Origin: an uncultured Dorea sp.
GTDB lineage: Bacteria > Bacillota > Clostridia > Lachnospirales > Lachnospiraceae
Direction: 5' to 3'
NCBI GenBank assembly: GCA_910577685.1
Contig: CAJTOH010000007.1
Location: forward strand, 1 to 64,000
Length of the DNA stretch: 64,000 nucleotides
A program made the position numbers and the translations under genes. Below, piece by piece: positions 18,590 through 26,065 of the stretch. The stretch's first letter is position 1. Each line of letters opens with the position of its first letter. Under the pieces are notes generated by a model. It did no database searches, was not told the DNA's origin, and saw only the letters and a list, made by a program, of their open reading frames with translations.

Positions 18590-19327
18590 TCAACAATTCA
18601 TCTTAACCAGCAGCTTATCAGCCTCTGACTGCTTCTTGTCATATTCATCCTGCGATACTATTCCGTTATTAAGCAGCGCATCGCCATAATCTAATGTAAA
18701 ATCAATCTCGTTATTACTTTGAGTGATATTTGATCTAATAAATACTTTTTTTGCGGTATCCAATACTATTTTTATATCTTTAAGAAACGTAACCTTCTTA
18801 ATGTATTTTAAATCCATCTCAATCTTGCTCTCCCATGTAATGGAATTCCGCCCTTTAATCTGGGCAAGCCCTGATAATCCAGGTTTCGCAGTATGTCTCA
18901 TACGCTGCCGCTCACTCATAAATACCATATCGCGGACAAGCTGGGGTCTCGGGCCGACGATACTCATATCACCTCTCAGAATGTTAAAGGTTTCAGGAAG
19001 TTCATCAAGTGATGTAGCACGAAGCATTTTCCCAAACCGTGTAATCCTCGCATCATCCGAAAGCAACTTCCCATCATCTCCGCGTTCGTCTGTCATTGTC
19101 CTGAACTTATACATTAGAAAAATCTTTTCCCGCCCCTCTTCATCAACTAACCCAGGTCTAGGCTGTTTAAATATTACAGGACTCCCAAGATTAACCCTGA
19201 CCAGAAGAGCTACAATTAAATATACCCACCAAAAAAATATTAAAGCGAGCACACAGCATGTAACATCTAATACTCTTTTTATATATTTTTCGTAAAAACT
19301 CATTCTTCGTTTCGGCAGCGGATTCAT
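18590..19327 (-). CDS. Initiating sugar-phosphate transferase (polyprenyl-phosphate, PglC/WcaJ-like)
   Basis: This 245-residue protein has one N-terminal re-entrant hydrophobic segment (VLALIFFWWVYLIVALLVRV). The bacterial sugar transferase signatures follow: GSPVIFKQPRPG, YKFRTM, LDELPETFNILRGDMSIVGP and GLSGLAQIKGRNSITWE. It moves a sugar-1-phosphate from its UDP carrier to undecaprenyl phosphate and starts the repeat unit. The last 35 residues (GDALLNNGIVSQDEYDKKQS...) resemble a SHOCT-like tail. The locus 2 paralogue at 57257 has an equivalent tail. It stands after the aminotransferase in both loci. Confidence 0.9.
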   Translation of the reverse strand: MNPLPKRRMSFYEKYIKRVLDVTCCVLALIFFWWVYLIVALLVRVNLGSPVIFKQPRPGLVDEEGREKIFLMYKFRTMTDERGDDGKLLSDDARITRFGKMLRATSLDELPETFNILRGDMSIVGPRPQLVRDMVFMSERQRMRHTAKPGLSGLAQIKGRNSITWESKIEMDLKYIKKVTFLKDIKIVLDTAKKVFIRSNITQSNNEIDFTLDYGDALLNNGIVSQDEYDKKQSEADKLLVKMNC

Positions 19328-19347
19328 CTAAATCTCCTATTCCATTA

Positions 19348-20646
19348 TCATGAAAAGCAGTTTTTTATAATCTCTATTACTTTATCCTGTTCAGACTCAT
19401 TCATCTTAATATCTGACGGAAGACACAGACCTCTTTCAAACACATCCTCATCTACAACGGATACCGTATGATTAATATATGCGTCCGTCTGCGCGCGTCC
19501 ATTTCCCATTGCAGTAATAAATCCATTACTTCGATAAAGCGGCTGAAGATGAATTGGTTTCCATATCGGACGTCCTTCTGCATTATGGCGTGCTAATACC
19601 TCAAGAATCTCCGTAGGACAAGACCTTCCTGCTTCCGGAGTATATAACACATCGTGTTCAGATCTTACCTGTTTACACATCGCACTTCTATCAATCAAAA
19701 GACAGGAAAGCCAAAAATTAGGCGTGGTATTAGGGAGATAGGAATTCATCTTCACCGGTAAATCTTTAAACCCTTCCCTATATCTCTCATAGATCATCCT
19801 CTTACGTGCAATATGTTCACCTATATGCAGCATCTGACCTCTTGCTATACCTGCAATAATGTTGGAAATTCGATAGTTATATCCCAGTTCCTCATGTTGG
19901 TACCACGGAGCTGCCTCACGTGCCTGCGTAGACCATTTTCTAACACGGTCGGCAGCCAAACGGTCAAAACATAACAACATTCCGCCTGAGCTGCCTGTAA
20001 TTATTTTATTACCGTTAAAAGAAAGGATATTGTAATCCCCGAACGTACCTGTTTTGCGTCCTTCTATTGTTGCTCCCAGACTCTCTGCCGCATCTTCAAT
20101 TAATACTGCGCCATGTTTATCGCAAATACTTCTGATACGAGGAAGGTCCGCCGGAGTACCGTAAAGATCCGCAACAATAACGACTTTCACATTGGGATAG
20201 AGCTGAAACGCTCTCTCTAATGCTTCCGGATCCATGTTCCAAGTTTCAGCCTCCGAATCAATAAATACAGGAATACCTCCCTCATAAACGATCGGATTTA
20301 CTGATGCGTTAAATGTCATGTCTGACACAAATACATGCTGGTTTCTCAATAGTCCATCTGTAAATCGGGCCGTCGGATTTGTCGTTAATCCTGCTAACTT
20401 TAAAGCGAGATGTATTGCCGCAGTACCCGATGATAAACCTACACAATATAACTGTTTTTTTTCATCCTTACCCCCGCCCATAAAGTTACTTACAGAGTCT
20501 TCCAGAGATGTAATATTCTCCCCTGCAGTTGTAATCCAGTTCTTATCAAAAGCCTCATGGATATATTCCAGCTCCTCCTTATGCATTGTAGGTGTTGCAA
20601 GCCATATTTTATTTTCAAACGGTTGTATATTAGTTCCAGTGAACAA
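19348..20646 (-). CDS. DegT/DnrJ/EryC1-type PLP aminotransferase
   Basis: This 432-residue protein opens with IWLATPTMHKEELEYIHEAF and contains SSGTAAIHLALKLAGL. IEDAAESLGATIEGRKTGTFGDY and SFNGNKIITGSSGG follow, where the Lys of NGNK is the PLP Schiff-base residue. WYQHEELGYNYRISNIIAG is the substrate-loop region. The closest functional type appears to be PglE-like UDP-4-keto-6-deoxy-sugar aminotransferases, which give a 4-amino sugar for the initiating transferase downstream. The only visible dehydratase in the window is CapE. The paralogue at 58037 occupies the same position in locus 2. Confidence 0.87.
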   Translation of the reverse strand: MFTGTNIQPFENKIWLATPTMHKEELEYIHEAFDKNWITTAGENITSLEDSVSNFMGGGKDEKKQLYCVGLSSGTAAIHLALKLAGLTTNPTARFTDGLLRNQHVFVSDMTFNASVNPIVYEGGIPVFIDSEAETWNMDPEALERAFQLYPNVKVVIVADLYGTPADLPRIRSICDKHGAVLIEDAAESLGATIEGRKTGTFGDYNILSFNGNKIITGSSGGMLLCFDRLAADRVRKWSTQAREAAPWYQHEELGYNYRISNIIAGIARGQMLHIGEHIARKRMIYERYREGFKDLPVKMNSYLPNTTPNFWLSCLLIDRSAMCKQVRSEHDVLYTPEAGRSCPTEILEVLARHNAEGRPIWKPIHLQPLYRSNGFITAMGNGRAQTDAYINHTVSVVDEDVFERGLCLPSDIKMNESEQDKVIEIIKNCFS

Positions 20647-20693
20647 AAAATCTACTCCTTTATCTATCCTATTGTATTAATTAACTTTTGCTC

Positions 20694-21224
20694 TCATCCT
20701 GTTCTTTCCACCATCTCTATTCCCAGATTTACCACAGTCTTTCTCCCCATAAATTCTACTTCCACAGCTGCAATCCGCTTATGTAAATTAATCTTTTTAA
20801 TTTGGCCTTTCAAATTTACCAACGGCCCTGACAGTATCTTGATTCGATTCCCGGCTTCGACTAAAACCTCAGATATCTCTATCCCCCAACTCTGATTACT
20901 TTCCACTCCATCCTGTAACTTCTTCATTATTTGGACATCCGTTTCTGTTAAAGGGGTAAAGTATTCCTCATTCCTTCCTAGAATCTTAGTTAATGCAGGA
21001 ACGCTTTTTAATTCTTCATATAGCAACTGCGGTTGTTCCGTAATCAAAAACACATATCCCGGAAACAATTTCTCAGTCACATCATGCCAAGCTCCGCAGA
21101 ATTTCTTTTTGAGTCTGCGAATGGGAACAAAACATTGTTTAATGGTTCCCTCAGAAACCATTTTTTCTATTAATAAAATCGTCTGGTTTTCCTGACCCGA
21201 AATCACCTGTATTACGTACCACAT
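20694..21224 (-). CDS. NusG-like transcription antiterminator, second copy of locus 1
   Basis: This 176-residue NusG paralogue (LoaP/UpxY class) opens MWYVIQVISGQENQT. An N-terminal NGN domain contains PGYVFLITEQPQLLYEEL. A KOW motif follows near 125-165 (RIKILSGPLVNLKGQIKKIN). The ATG at 21224 is chosen because AGAGGAG lies 5 bp upstream and the NGN fold begins M-W-Y. A longer frame from further upstream has no ribosome site. Such proteins bind RNA polymerase and let it read through terminators in long polysaccharide operons. Two different NusG-like genes in tandem in one locus is unusual; the other is at 21400. Confidence 0.87.
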   Translation of the reverse strand: MWYVIQVISGQENQTILLIEKMVSEGTIKQCFVPIRRLKKKFCGAWHDVTEKLFPGYVFLITEQPQLLYEELKSVPALTKILGRNEEYFTPLTETDVQIMKKLQDGVESNQSWGIEISEVLVEAGNRIKILSGPLVNLKGQIKKINLHKRIAAVEVEFMGRKTVVNLGIEMVERTG

Positions 21225-21373
21225 ATATACTCCTCTAAAACCGCGTCCCCGCAATCCGCAGGCATAGCTTCGCCATCCATACCCGCAATCCCCTTGCAGC
21301 CACAGTCGCAATACCCCTTTAACCTGTCATTCCTGCCTTCCAGTGCCACTGCTTCAAGAAGTATTCCTGACAT
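21212..21373 (-). CDS. Possible 53-residue Cys-containing ORF or leader between the two NusG genes
   Basis: The 175-bp gap between the NusG-like genes contains an ATG at 21373 opening 53 codons (MSGILLEAVALEGRNDR..., then KGYCDCGCKGIAGMD). It ends 13 bp inside the start of the next gene. A GGAG lies 9 bp upstream. I recognise no family. The segment is also GC-rich with repeats of GGGATTGCGGG type, so it may instead be a structured leader where the antiterminator acts. Coding status is unproven. Confidence 0.2.
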   Translation of the reverse strand: MSGILLEAVALEGRNDRLKGYCDCGCKGIAGMDGEAMPADCGDAVLEEYICGT

Positions 21374-21399
21374 CCTGTTTATCTCCAATCCTTCCGTAA

Positions 21400-21939
21400 T
21401 TACAAGCTTTTTTCCGCAATCTCCAATCCTGCCAAAATATAAGAAAATCCACATGACAAGCGATCCGGATGACCGGGTATTCTCCTATACCTTTGACCTG
21501 CCGGCAATGCAAGCTTTGCCAGACGTTTATGTCTGTCTATCCGGCAGATCTGTTTCTCCATACCCATAAGAGGCCCTTCCGTAATACGTGTCATTCCTTT
21601 TCGAATCACACCTTTTGACATTTTCAAATGTCCGTTCTCTCCGCACAGCGCCTTTAAGAATTCTTCTTCTTTATCGTTTATAGAGAACACCTCTGCCTCC
21701 TGCTCCCTAACCGCAGCCCTGCTAAGCTCATTTACGAGAAGATCACCATTTTCACTTACTAAAAATATATAAGAAGGAAATAGCAGTTTTCTCTCCATAT
21801 GCCACACGCCCTCATAGCGGCGCATACAGTCATATGTGAGGACAAATGCATCTTTCACTGCCGCTTTAGAAAGCCTTCTTTGGCACAAATTCAAAACCTG
21901 TACTTCCTGCTGCCCGCGGCAGTTCAACAAATACCAGAT
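21400..21939 (-). CDS. LoaP-like antiterminator, first gene of locus 1, probable AUC start
   Basis: This is a NusG-family protein of about 179 residues: NGN domain with LLFPSYIFLVSENG, KOW-like region TEGPLMGMEKQICRIDRHKR, C-terminal ILAGLEIAEKSL. The usual starts available (TTG at 21930 or 21927) would remove the conserved W-Y-L that begins the NGN fold. The codon before Trp is ATC at 21939-21937, 4-7 bp after a GGGGGGAG ribosome site. Locus 2 has the same ATC-TGG-TAT arrangement. Between the KOW core and the last 12 residues there is a roughly 15-residue insertion absent from the locus 2 copy. It is the first gene behind the invertible promoter, so it should be made only in the ON orientation and then allow read-through of the 22-kb operon. 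Confidence 0.8.
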   Translation of the reverse strand: MWYLLNCRGQQEVQVLNLCQRRLSKAAVKDAFVLTYDCMRRYEGVWHMERKLLFPSYIFLVSENGDLLVNELSRAAVREQEAEVFSINDKEEEFLKALCGENGHLKMSKGVIRKGMTRITEGPLMGMEKQICRIDRHKRLAKLALPAGQRYRRIPGHPDRLSCGFSYILAGLEIAEKSL

Positions 21940-21954
21940 AGCTCTCCCCCCTTA

Positions 21955-21979
21955 TTCGTAGAGTATCCTACTCTGCGAA
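21955..21979. repeat. Operon-side inversion site of switch 1
   Basis: Left arm TTCGTAGAGT, core ATCCT, right arm ACTCTGCGAA. The arms are inverted repeats with one G-T wobble position. The core is the reverse complement of the core at 22166-22190 (AGGAT), so the two sites are in inverted orientation. Confidence 0.88.
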
Positions 21980-22111
21980 TTTTTCGGAGTAATAAATTAT
22001 TAAAATATGGAACAACAAAAGAAATTATAGATAAATATTTTAGAAAAAAATGAATAGTCCGACTATTATTCGCGATTTTTACACCAAAATATTACAAAAC
22101 TAAATTATATA

Positions 22112-22140
22112 TTGACTTATTGATATTAGCTAGTTAAAAT
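22112..22140 (+). promoter_or_regulatory. Sigma-A promoter inside switch 1
   Basis: TTGACT at 22112-22117, a 17-bp spacer, and TAAAAT at 22135-22140; the start is expected near 22147. In the present orientation it transcribes right, through the distal site and antisense to the 3' end of the gene at 22281. No comparably good promoter is seen on the other strand of the segment. Confidence 0.85.
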
Positions 22141-22165
22141 AAATATGTTCTTAAAAAATAAATAT

Positions 22166-22190
22166 TTCGCAGAGTAGGATACTCTGCGAA
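22166..22190. repeat. Distal inversion site of switch 1
   Basis: Left arm TTCGCAGAGT, core AGGAT, right arm ACTCTGCGAA. The palindrome extends on each side by six bases (AAATAT / ATATTT), so 22160-22196 forms 16-bp arms around the 5-bp core. Confidence 0.88.
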
Positions 22191-22280
22191 ATATTTAAGC
22201 TTTTTATTGAAATTGTTCTATAAGCGCCGCGCGCTACTCGATAAATCATAAGATATTTTTTGTTCAAATCCCCTAATACA

Positions 22281-23459
22281 TCACATCCTAAACGGAATCT
22301 CTGCAATCACCGGAGGATACCCGCTTTCGTCCGGCTTCTCATTCTTATCATACACCTGCAGCGTAAACTCATCCGCCTGGGAATGAACCAACGAAATGTC
22401 GTAAATCTCTCCCCCGTCTTCCGTACGCTCCGTAGCCCCGCTGCTTTCTACGTCTACCCTGTTTCCATCTCCATCCTTCACTACGAAGACCAACGCTTTC
22501 CCTGCCCATTTGCTTGGGGCATAACACTTTATCCTCATATTGCTTGGAGTCTGGATTACTTCCTTTACAATCATCCCGTTTTGTTCTGCTCCCGGTTTCG
22601 CAATCCGATTATCCGATGCATCAGACTTTGCGGAAAAGCGCAATTTCCACTCCCCATTCACGGTCTTATATCCTAGTTCTTCCCCTTCCTTTGCATGAGC
22701 CCGGTGGGCGCTGATTCCTCCTGCGGCCACATTTACTACAATCTCCTCCTTAAACGCGCCCTCTACGGAAGTCGCCCGAATCAATCCCACATATTCCCCT
22801 TCTTCCGCTTTATTCAGCGCCAGCACATCTGAATGAACCTTCGTCCCTTCCACGGAAATATTCCCGCCCATAAACGGAATATCATCGCCATCTCCATAGC
22901 TCATCAGACAGAGGAAATCTGCTTTCTTCATCTCCTCATCTTCCACTCTTGCGGAAAGCGTAAAATACAACTCAAGCCCATCACAATAGACGTCTGAAAC
23001 TGCAAGTGAAATCCCTGAATCTTCCGCTGCATTCGTCATGCTCTCCTCATTCGCTTTTATCTCTGCAGGCTTTGCATGCTCCGCAATCTGTTCGTACGCC
23101 GTCTTATCCTTCTCCGGATACGGGGACTCATCTCTGATTTTCCTCAGGTTCCCAAACACATCTCCCAGAACCGGAATATCTTTTGCAAGCGCAGGATTGG
23201 CGTATAATATCACGCTCCCTGCCATTAATACCAAAAGCAAAACCGCCGCTGACGCTGCATATTTCATATACCTGCGGGGCTTCCCCTGCCGGATGCCCTT
23301 TCGTAAAATCCACGTTTCATCCGGCAGTACGCCGTCTTTCATCTCCACCTCTCCAAGGCAGATTCTCCCGTAAGCCTCTTCCAATTTCGCATCGACCACT
23401 TTGGGAATCTCAACATCCGCTTTCATTTTATCTATCAGATTCACATCATATTTGCCCAT
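22281..23459 (-). CDS. Anti-sigma-type membrane protein (DUF4179-like)
   Basis: This 392-residue protein has a cytoplasmic N-terminal part of about 60 residues, one transmembrane segment near 65-90 (AASAAVLLLVLMAGSVILYA), and a large extracytoplasmic region. The region just after the membrane carries the stretch ALAKDIPVLGDVFG, as in DUF4179 proteins. DUF4179 proteins are regularly encoded after ECF sigma factors and are thought to hold the sigma factor at the membrane until a signal arrives. The sigma gene ends 25 bp upstream, which fits. The signal is not known. The 3' end faces the outward promoter of switch 1. Confidence 0.78.
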   Translation of the reverse strand: MGKYDVNLIDKMKADVEIPKVVDAKLEEAYGRICLGEVEMKDGVLPDETWILRKGIRQGKPRRYMKYAASAAVLLLVLMAGSVILYANPALAKDIPVLGDVFGNLRKIRDESPYPEKDKTAYEQIAEHAKPAEIKANEESMTNAAEDSGISLAVSDVYCDGLELYFTLSARVEDEEMKKADFLCLMSYGDGDDIPFMGGNISVEGTKVHSDVLALNKAEEGEYVGLIRATSVEGAFKEEIVVNVAAGGISAHRAHAKEGEELGYKTVNGEWKLRFSAKSDASDNRIAKPGAEQNGMIVKEVIQTPSNMRIKCYAPSKWAGKALVFVVKDGDGNRVDVESSGATERTEDGGEIYDISLVHSQADEFTLQVYDKNEKPDESGYPPVIAEIPFRM

Positions 23460-23483
23460 ACTGCACAGTCCTTTCTGTTATTT

Positions 23484-23990
23484 TTATTCAAAGCAATATA
23501 TTTTCTTTAATTTTGTCCGTCCTCTCGACAGCCTTGTTTTTACCGTATTCTCATTCAATTCCAAGATTACCCCAATCTCTTTCACACTAAATTCTTCCAC
23601 ATAGTGGAGATATAAAACAATACGGTACTGCTCTTCTAACTGATTCAGCAATTCCAAGAACTCTCCCTGGGATGTATCCGCCCCTTCACATTCCAGTTCC
23701 GGGTGCTCATAGAGGGGAACCACATTTCTACGTTGTTTCATGATTTTCTTGCACTGATTAATCAAGATTCTTGTAAGCCATGTCTTGAAAAATCTTGGCT
23801 CCCTAAGCCCTCTTAAATTCTCGTAACACTTTAATACCGTATCCTGTATCGCATCTGCCGCGTCGGCGTCATTCTTGAGCATCGCGATTGCGGTCTTGTA
23901 TAATGCCTGTTTACAATGCTCGATTAAATCAATGAACGCTTCCTTATCTCCTGCCTGTGCTTGTTTCACAAGCCTTATTAAATCTGCCAT
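23484..23990 (-). CDS. ECF-type RNA polymerase sigma factor
   Basis: This 168-residue protein has region 2 (EAFIDLIEHCKQALYKTAIA, DADAADAIQDTVLKCYENL) and region 4 (QYRIVLYLHYVEEFSVKEIGVI, ENTVKTRLSRGRTKLKK), the minimal sigma-70 layout. It is followed directly by its likely anti-sigma factor. Length is normal for the SigV/SigW-like group. It would redirect transcription to envelope or stress genes. I could not identify its own ECF promoter in the 180 bp upstream. Confidence 0.92.
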   Translation of the reverse strand: MADLIRLVKQAQAGDKEAFIDLIEHCKQALYKTAIAMLKNDADAADAIQDTVLKCYENLRGLREPRFFKTWLTRILINQCKKIMKQRRNVVPLYEHPELECEGADTSQGEFLELLNQLEEQYRIVLYLHYVEEFSVKEIGVILELNENTVKTRLSRGRTKLKKIYCFE

Positions 23991-24103
23991 TTTTACTCAC
24001 CCTTTCTCACCTGGTGTCTTCCGCTGCGGATAACTTTTCAATCGATTGATATCTATTAGATATCCGTTTTGCCTGAAAGGTTTCACAAATCATCGAAATA
24101 TTA

Positions 24104-24135
24104 TAAAAGCGGAGAACTATACATTCCCCGCTTCT
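24104..24135 (-). terminator. Rho-independent terminator after the toxin-antitoxin genes
   Basis: On the minus strand GAAGCGGGGAA and TTCTCCGCTTT pair as a stem around a short loop, followed by a T-rich tail (TTTTATAATATTT). It lies about 40 bp past the stop of the gene ending at 24174. Confidence 0.6.
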
Positions 24136-24173
24136 TAATCAATATCCCTAATGTCTATATCCCTAATAGGATT

Positions 24174-25214
24174 TTACAAATCTAATGTTATCTTTAAATA
24201 TTCCTTAATATTTGCAATTTTCTCTAAACTTATATCATACTGCCCGGAAATATATTTATAATAGTCTAAAATATCTTTTTTATCAATGACAGAACGGCAG
24301 ACTTCTCCTTCCGCACATCCTTTCCTTGCATTCATATAGGGCTGTTCCCGATGGCAAATTTCTTCTAATGCCTTCGCGCTGTAAACATCAAAGTAATATC
24401 TTTTCACAGCATTAAGTATCAGTAACTCCTTTTCCTCAAATTCTTCCACTTTTTCCACCTTGGGCAACGGCTTATACCTAAACTCTTTAAAAAGAACATA
24501 TACCTTCGGATAAACAGCGCCATGCGCCCACGCCTGACAATCGTCCCAAAACAAATCCTTACCTAACAAAAGCGCGCTCCAGCTTTGAACAAAATATAAT
24601 AATTTTTGTAATGCCAAATGGGTAATCGGAACTTCTTCCGACGACTGAGCCAAAAACCAATTAACTACATTGAATATCTTGCCTTGCTTTTTTATTAACT
24701 CCTCAATTCTTTGATATACTTGGTTCTGTGCTTTTATAAAAGATTTTTCTTCACTTTGTTCTAATTGTTTTTCACGGTAATTTTGTAATAACATCTGGAA
24801 AATATACGGGTTCTTCAAACTTTTAAGCCGATTACTATTCACGGGATTTGGCGTATAATTCCCATTCACGTATCTGGTAAGCGTGATCTCCCCCCAGCCT
24901 AACAACTTGCTCAAAAACTTTTGGCTAATCTTATATGATTCTAAAATATCCAGGATTTCTTCACGCGTGATTATATTCCTCTGCGCTCTTATCTTCTCAT
25001 TCGCTTTAAACGCAATCTCTCTCTCAGTTTCTTCGTCGTATATGGGAGCATTACAATGTTTGCAAAATGGAATCTTTACTAACATCTCAAAATAATAACC
25101 GTCTCCTTCATATACCCTGACTGTGTCTTTATATTCAAAATTATCCTTTGCGCCACACTCAAAACACATCTTACTTACTTCCATTTTGCCGCTCCTTTCT
25201 ACATTTACTTTCAT
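24174..25214 (-). CDS. MqsA-like antitoxin with C-terminal Panacea (SocA-type) domain
   Basis: This protein of about 346 residues has three parts. Two CxxC pairs (CFECGAKD and CKHCNAPI) lie around an MqsA-type zinc domain. An HTH follows (LDILESYKISQKFLSKLLGWGEITLTRY). The C-terminal Panacea/SocA-like domain has THLALQKLLYFVQSW and WAHGAVYPKVYVLFKEF. Panacea domains neutralise many unrelated toxins. Two starts have good ribosome sites, 25214 and 25184; both remove the long leader of the maximal frame. The toxin-first order matches MqsRA. It probably represses its own operon at the palindrome near 25807. Confidence 0.8.
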   Translation of the reverse strand: MKVNVERSGKMEVSKMCFECGAKDNFEYKDTVRVYEGDGYYFEMLVKIPFCKHCNAPIYDEETEREIAFKANEKIRAQRNIITREEILDILESYKISQKFLSKLLGWGEITLTRYVNGNYTPNPVNSNRLKSLKNPYIFQMLLQNYREKQLEQSEEKSFIKAQNQVYQRIEELIKKQGKIFNVVNWFLAQSSEEVPITHLALQKLLYFVQSWSALLLGKDLFWDDCQAWAHGAVYPKVYVLFKEFRYKPLPKVEKVEEFEEKELLILNAVKRYYFDVYSAKALEEICHREQPYMNARKGCAEGEVCRSVIDKKDILDYYKYISGQYDISLEKIANIKEYLKITLDL

Positions 25215-25342
25215 TGAATTTTCCTTCCTTTGTATATGTATGTAATTTATACAGGGGTACGATAACTGTTGAATTTCTATCCCATGATTCGACACCCCCA
25301 TATATATAATTTCCTATAGTAGTATGAACTCTTCTTTTAATA

Positions 25343-25759
25343 CTATTCTTTATATGGAAATATTAATCTTTGTTCAGTATCTTTTGGCATTTCCGGATGA
25401 AATGACATAATTAATAAAATTTCGTCTTCAAATTGTCTGATTTTTAATTTAATATACAGGTTTTCGTCCTTATCAATCATATTTCGGGTAATTCCAAAAA
25501 TCCAAAACTGTTCGTCTGGGAAGTGAATATTAACGTCGTCTGCCGTATAACTATAATTTGTTACTTGCAGCTCCAATATGACTTTTTCGATATCCTGCTG
25601 ATTAATCCCTGTCTCCGCCATGTAAGTAAGCGTTTTATTGACTCGGTTTCCTTTCCATGGCCGGCAATTAATCTGCGTCCTATTCCCCTTTAGGATAAGT
25701 GCATTTACATTATCTAAAAAATGTCTTACTTCTTCCTTACTTTTTTGGTAATTTGCCAT
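25343..25759 (-). CDS. MqsR-like toxin (DUF6978-type)
   Basis: This 138-residue protein shows ITRNM...LYIKLKIRQFEDEILLIMSFHPE and QDIEKVILELQVTNY, which resemble the core of MqsR-type RNase toxins (GLTDDEMVNVV..., LYIKL..., VIVSFKE). The start at 25759 is set by AGGAGG 6 bp upstream. The next gene is an MqsA-like antitoxin, which supports the call. Family membership is judged by eye, so a non-toxic partner protein remains possible. The expected action is cleavage of mRNA when the antitoxin is lost. Confidence 0.65.
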   Translation of the reverse strand: MANYQKSKEEVRHFLDNVNALILKGNRTQINCRPWKGNRVNKTLTYMAETGINQQDIEKVILELQVTNYSYTADDVNIHFPDEQFWIFGITRNMIDKDENLYIKLKIRQFEDEILLIMSFHPEMPKDTEQRLIFPYKE

Positions 25760-25806
25760 ACCATTCCTCCTCTCTCGTACACATATTACCAAATTCGCAA
25801 TTAACA

Positions 25807-25848
25807 GTATCATTGATACCATTATAGCTCATCGTATCATATTGTCAA
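25807..25848 (-). promoter_or_regulatory. Toxin-antitoxin promoter with palindromic operator
   Basis: On the minus strand, TTGACA (25848-25843), a 16-bp spacer and TATAAT (25826-25821). Immediately downstream is the palindrome GTATCA-T-TGATAC (25807-25819), and a further GTATCA half-site lies in the spacer (25834-25839). This arrangement fits autorepression by the HTH antitoxin. Confidence 0.72.
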
Positions 25849-25892
25849 TATTTTATATCCATATATCCTCTAAAAATATTTTTTAATTCCAA

Positions 25893-25922
25893 TGTCACCT
25901 TCCTGTCACATTGCCCTGTTAC
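25893..25922. promoter_or_regulatory. Direct repeats upstream of the first ABC transporter
   Basis: TGTCAC at 25893 and again at 25904 (11-bp period), with TGTTAC at 25917. An 11-bp direct repeat is the usual pattern for OmpR-family regulators. The 143 bp from here to the ABC gene otherwise hold no ORF or clear promoter. Confidence 0.35.
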
Positions 25923-26065
25923 CATATTTTTATCCGGGAAAACCAAACCATAAAATCTTCCGGATATGTCTGCCCATCGCCTTGCCCTCTTCCATATATC
26001 GTAATATGATTACAAAAAGGCAATGAACAGCAACAACACCCAATAATAGAAAGGAACAAAACATC

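Larger units (their letters stand above)
21955..22190. other. Invertible promoter segment of locus 1, OFF in this assembly
   Basis: A 236-bp segment is bounded by two inverted copies of a 25-bp site, with an AT-rich interior of 186 bp and no ORF. It holds one strong sigma-A promoter, which points right, away from the antiterminator gene that begins 16 bp to the left. Inversion would place the transcription start near 21998, reading left through the site into the LoaP-like gene with a leader of about 60 nt. The same layout is seen at 59866-60108. Confidence 0.88.

Noticed and set aside
21955..22190. The 25-bp palindromes read as transcription terminators
   Set aside because: Only one of the four paired sites is followed directly by a T-run. 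Their pairing by inverted core sequence and the promoter between them are not explained by termination.
22200..22280. A riboswitch or small RNA between switch 1 and the anti-sigma gene
   Set aside because: The 80 bp show only a short GC-rich patch (GCGCCGCGCGC) with no convincing conserved fold.
22281..23459. Plus-strand ORFs antisense to the anti-sigma gene (for example 23183-23590)
   Set aside because: They lack ribosome sites and recognisable domains and lie fully opposite a well-supported gene. They are shadow frames.
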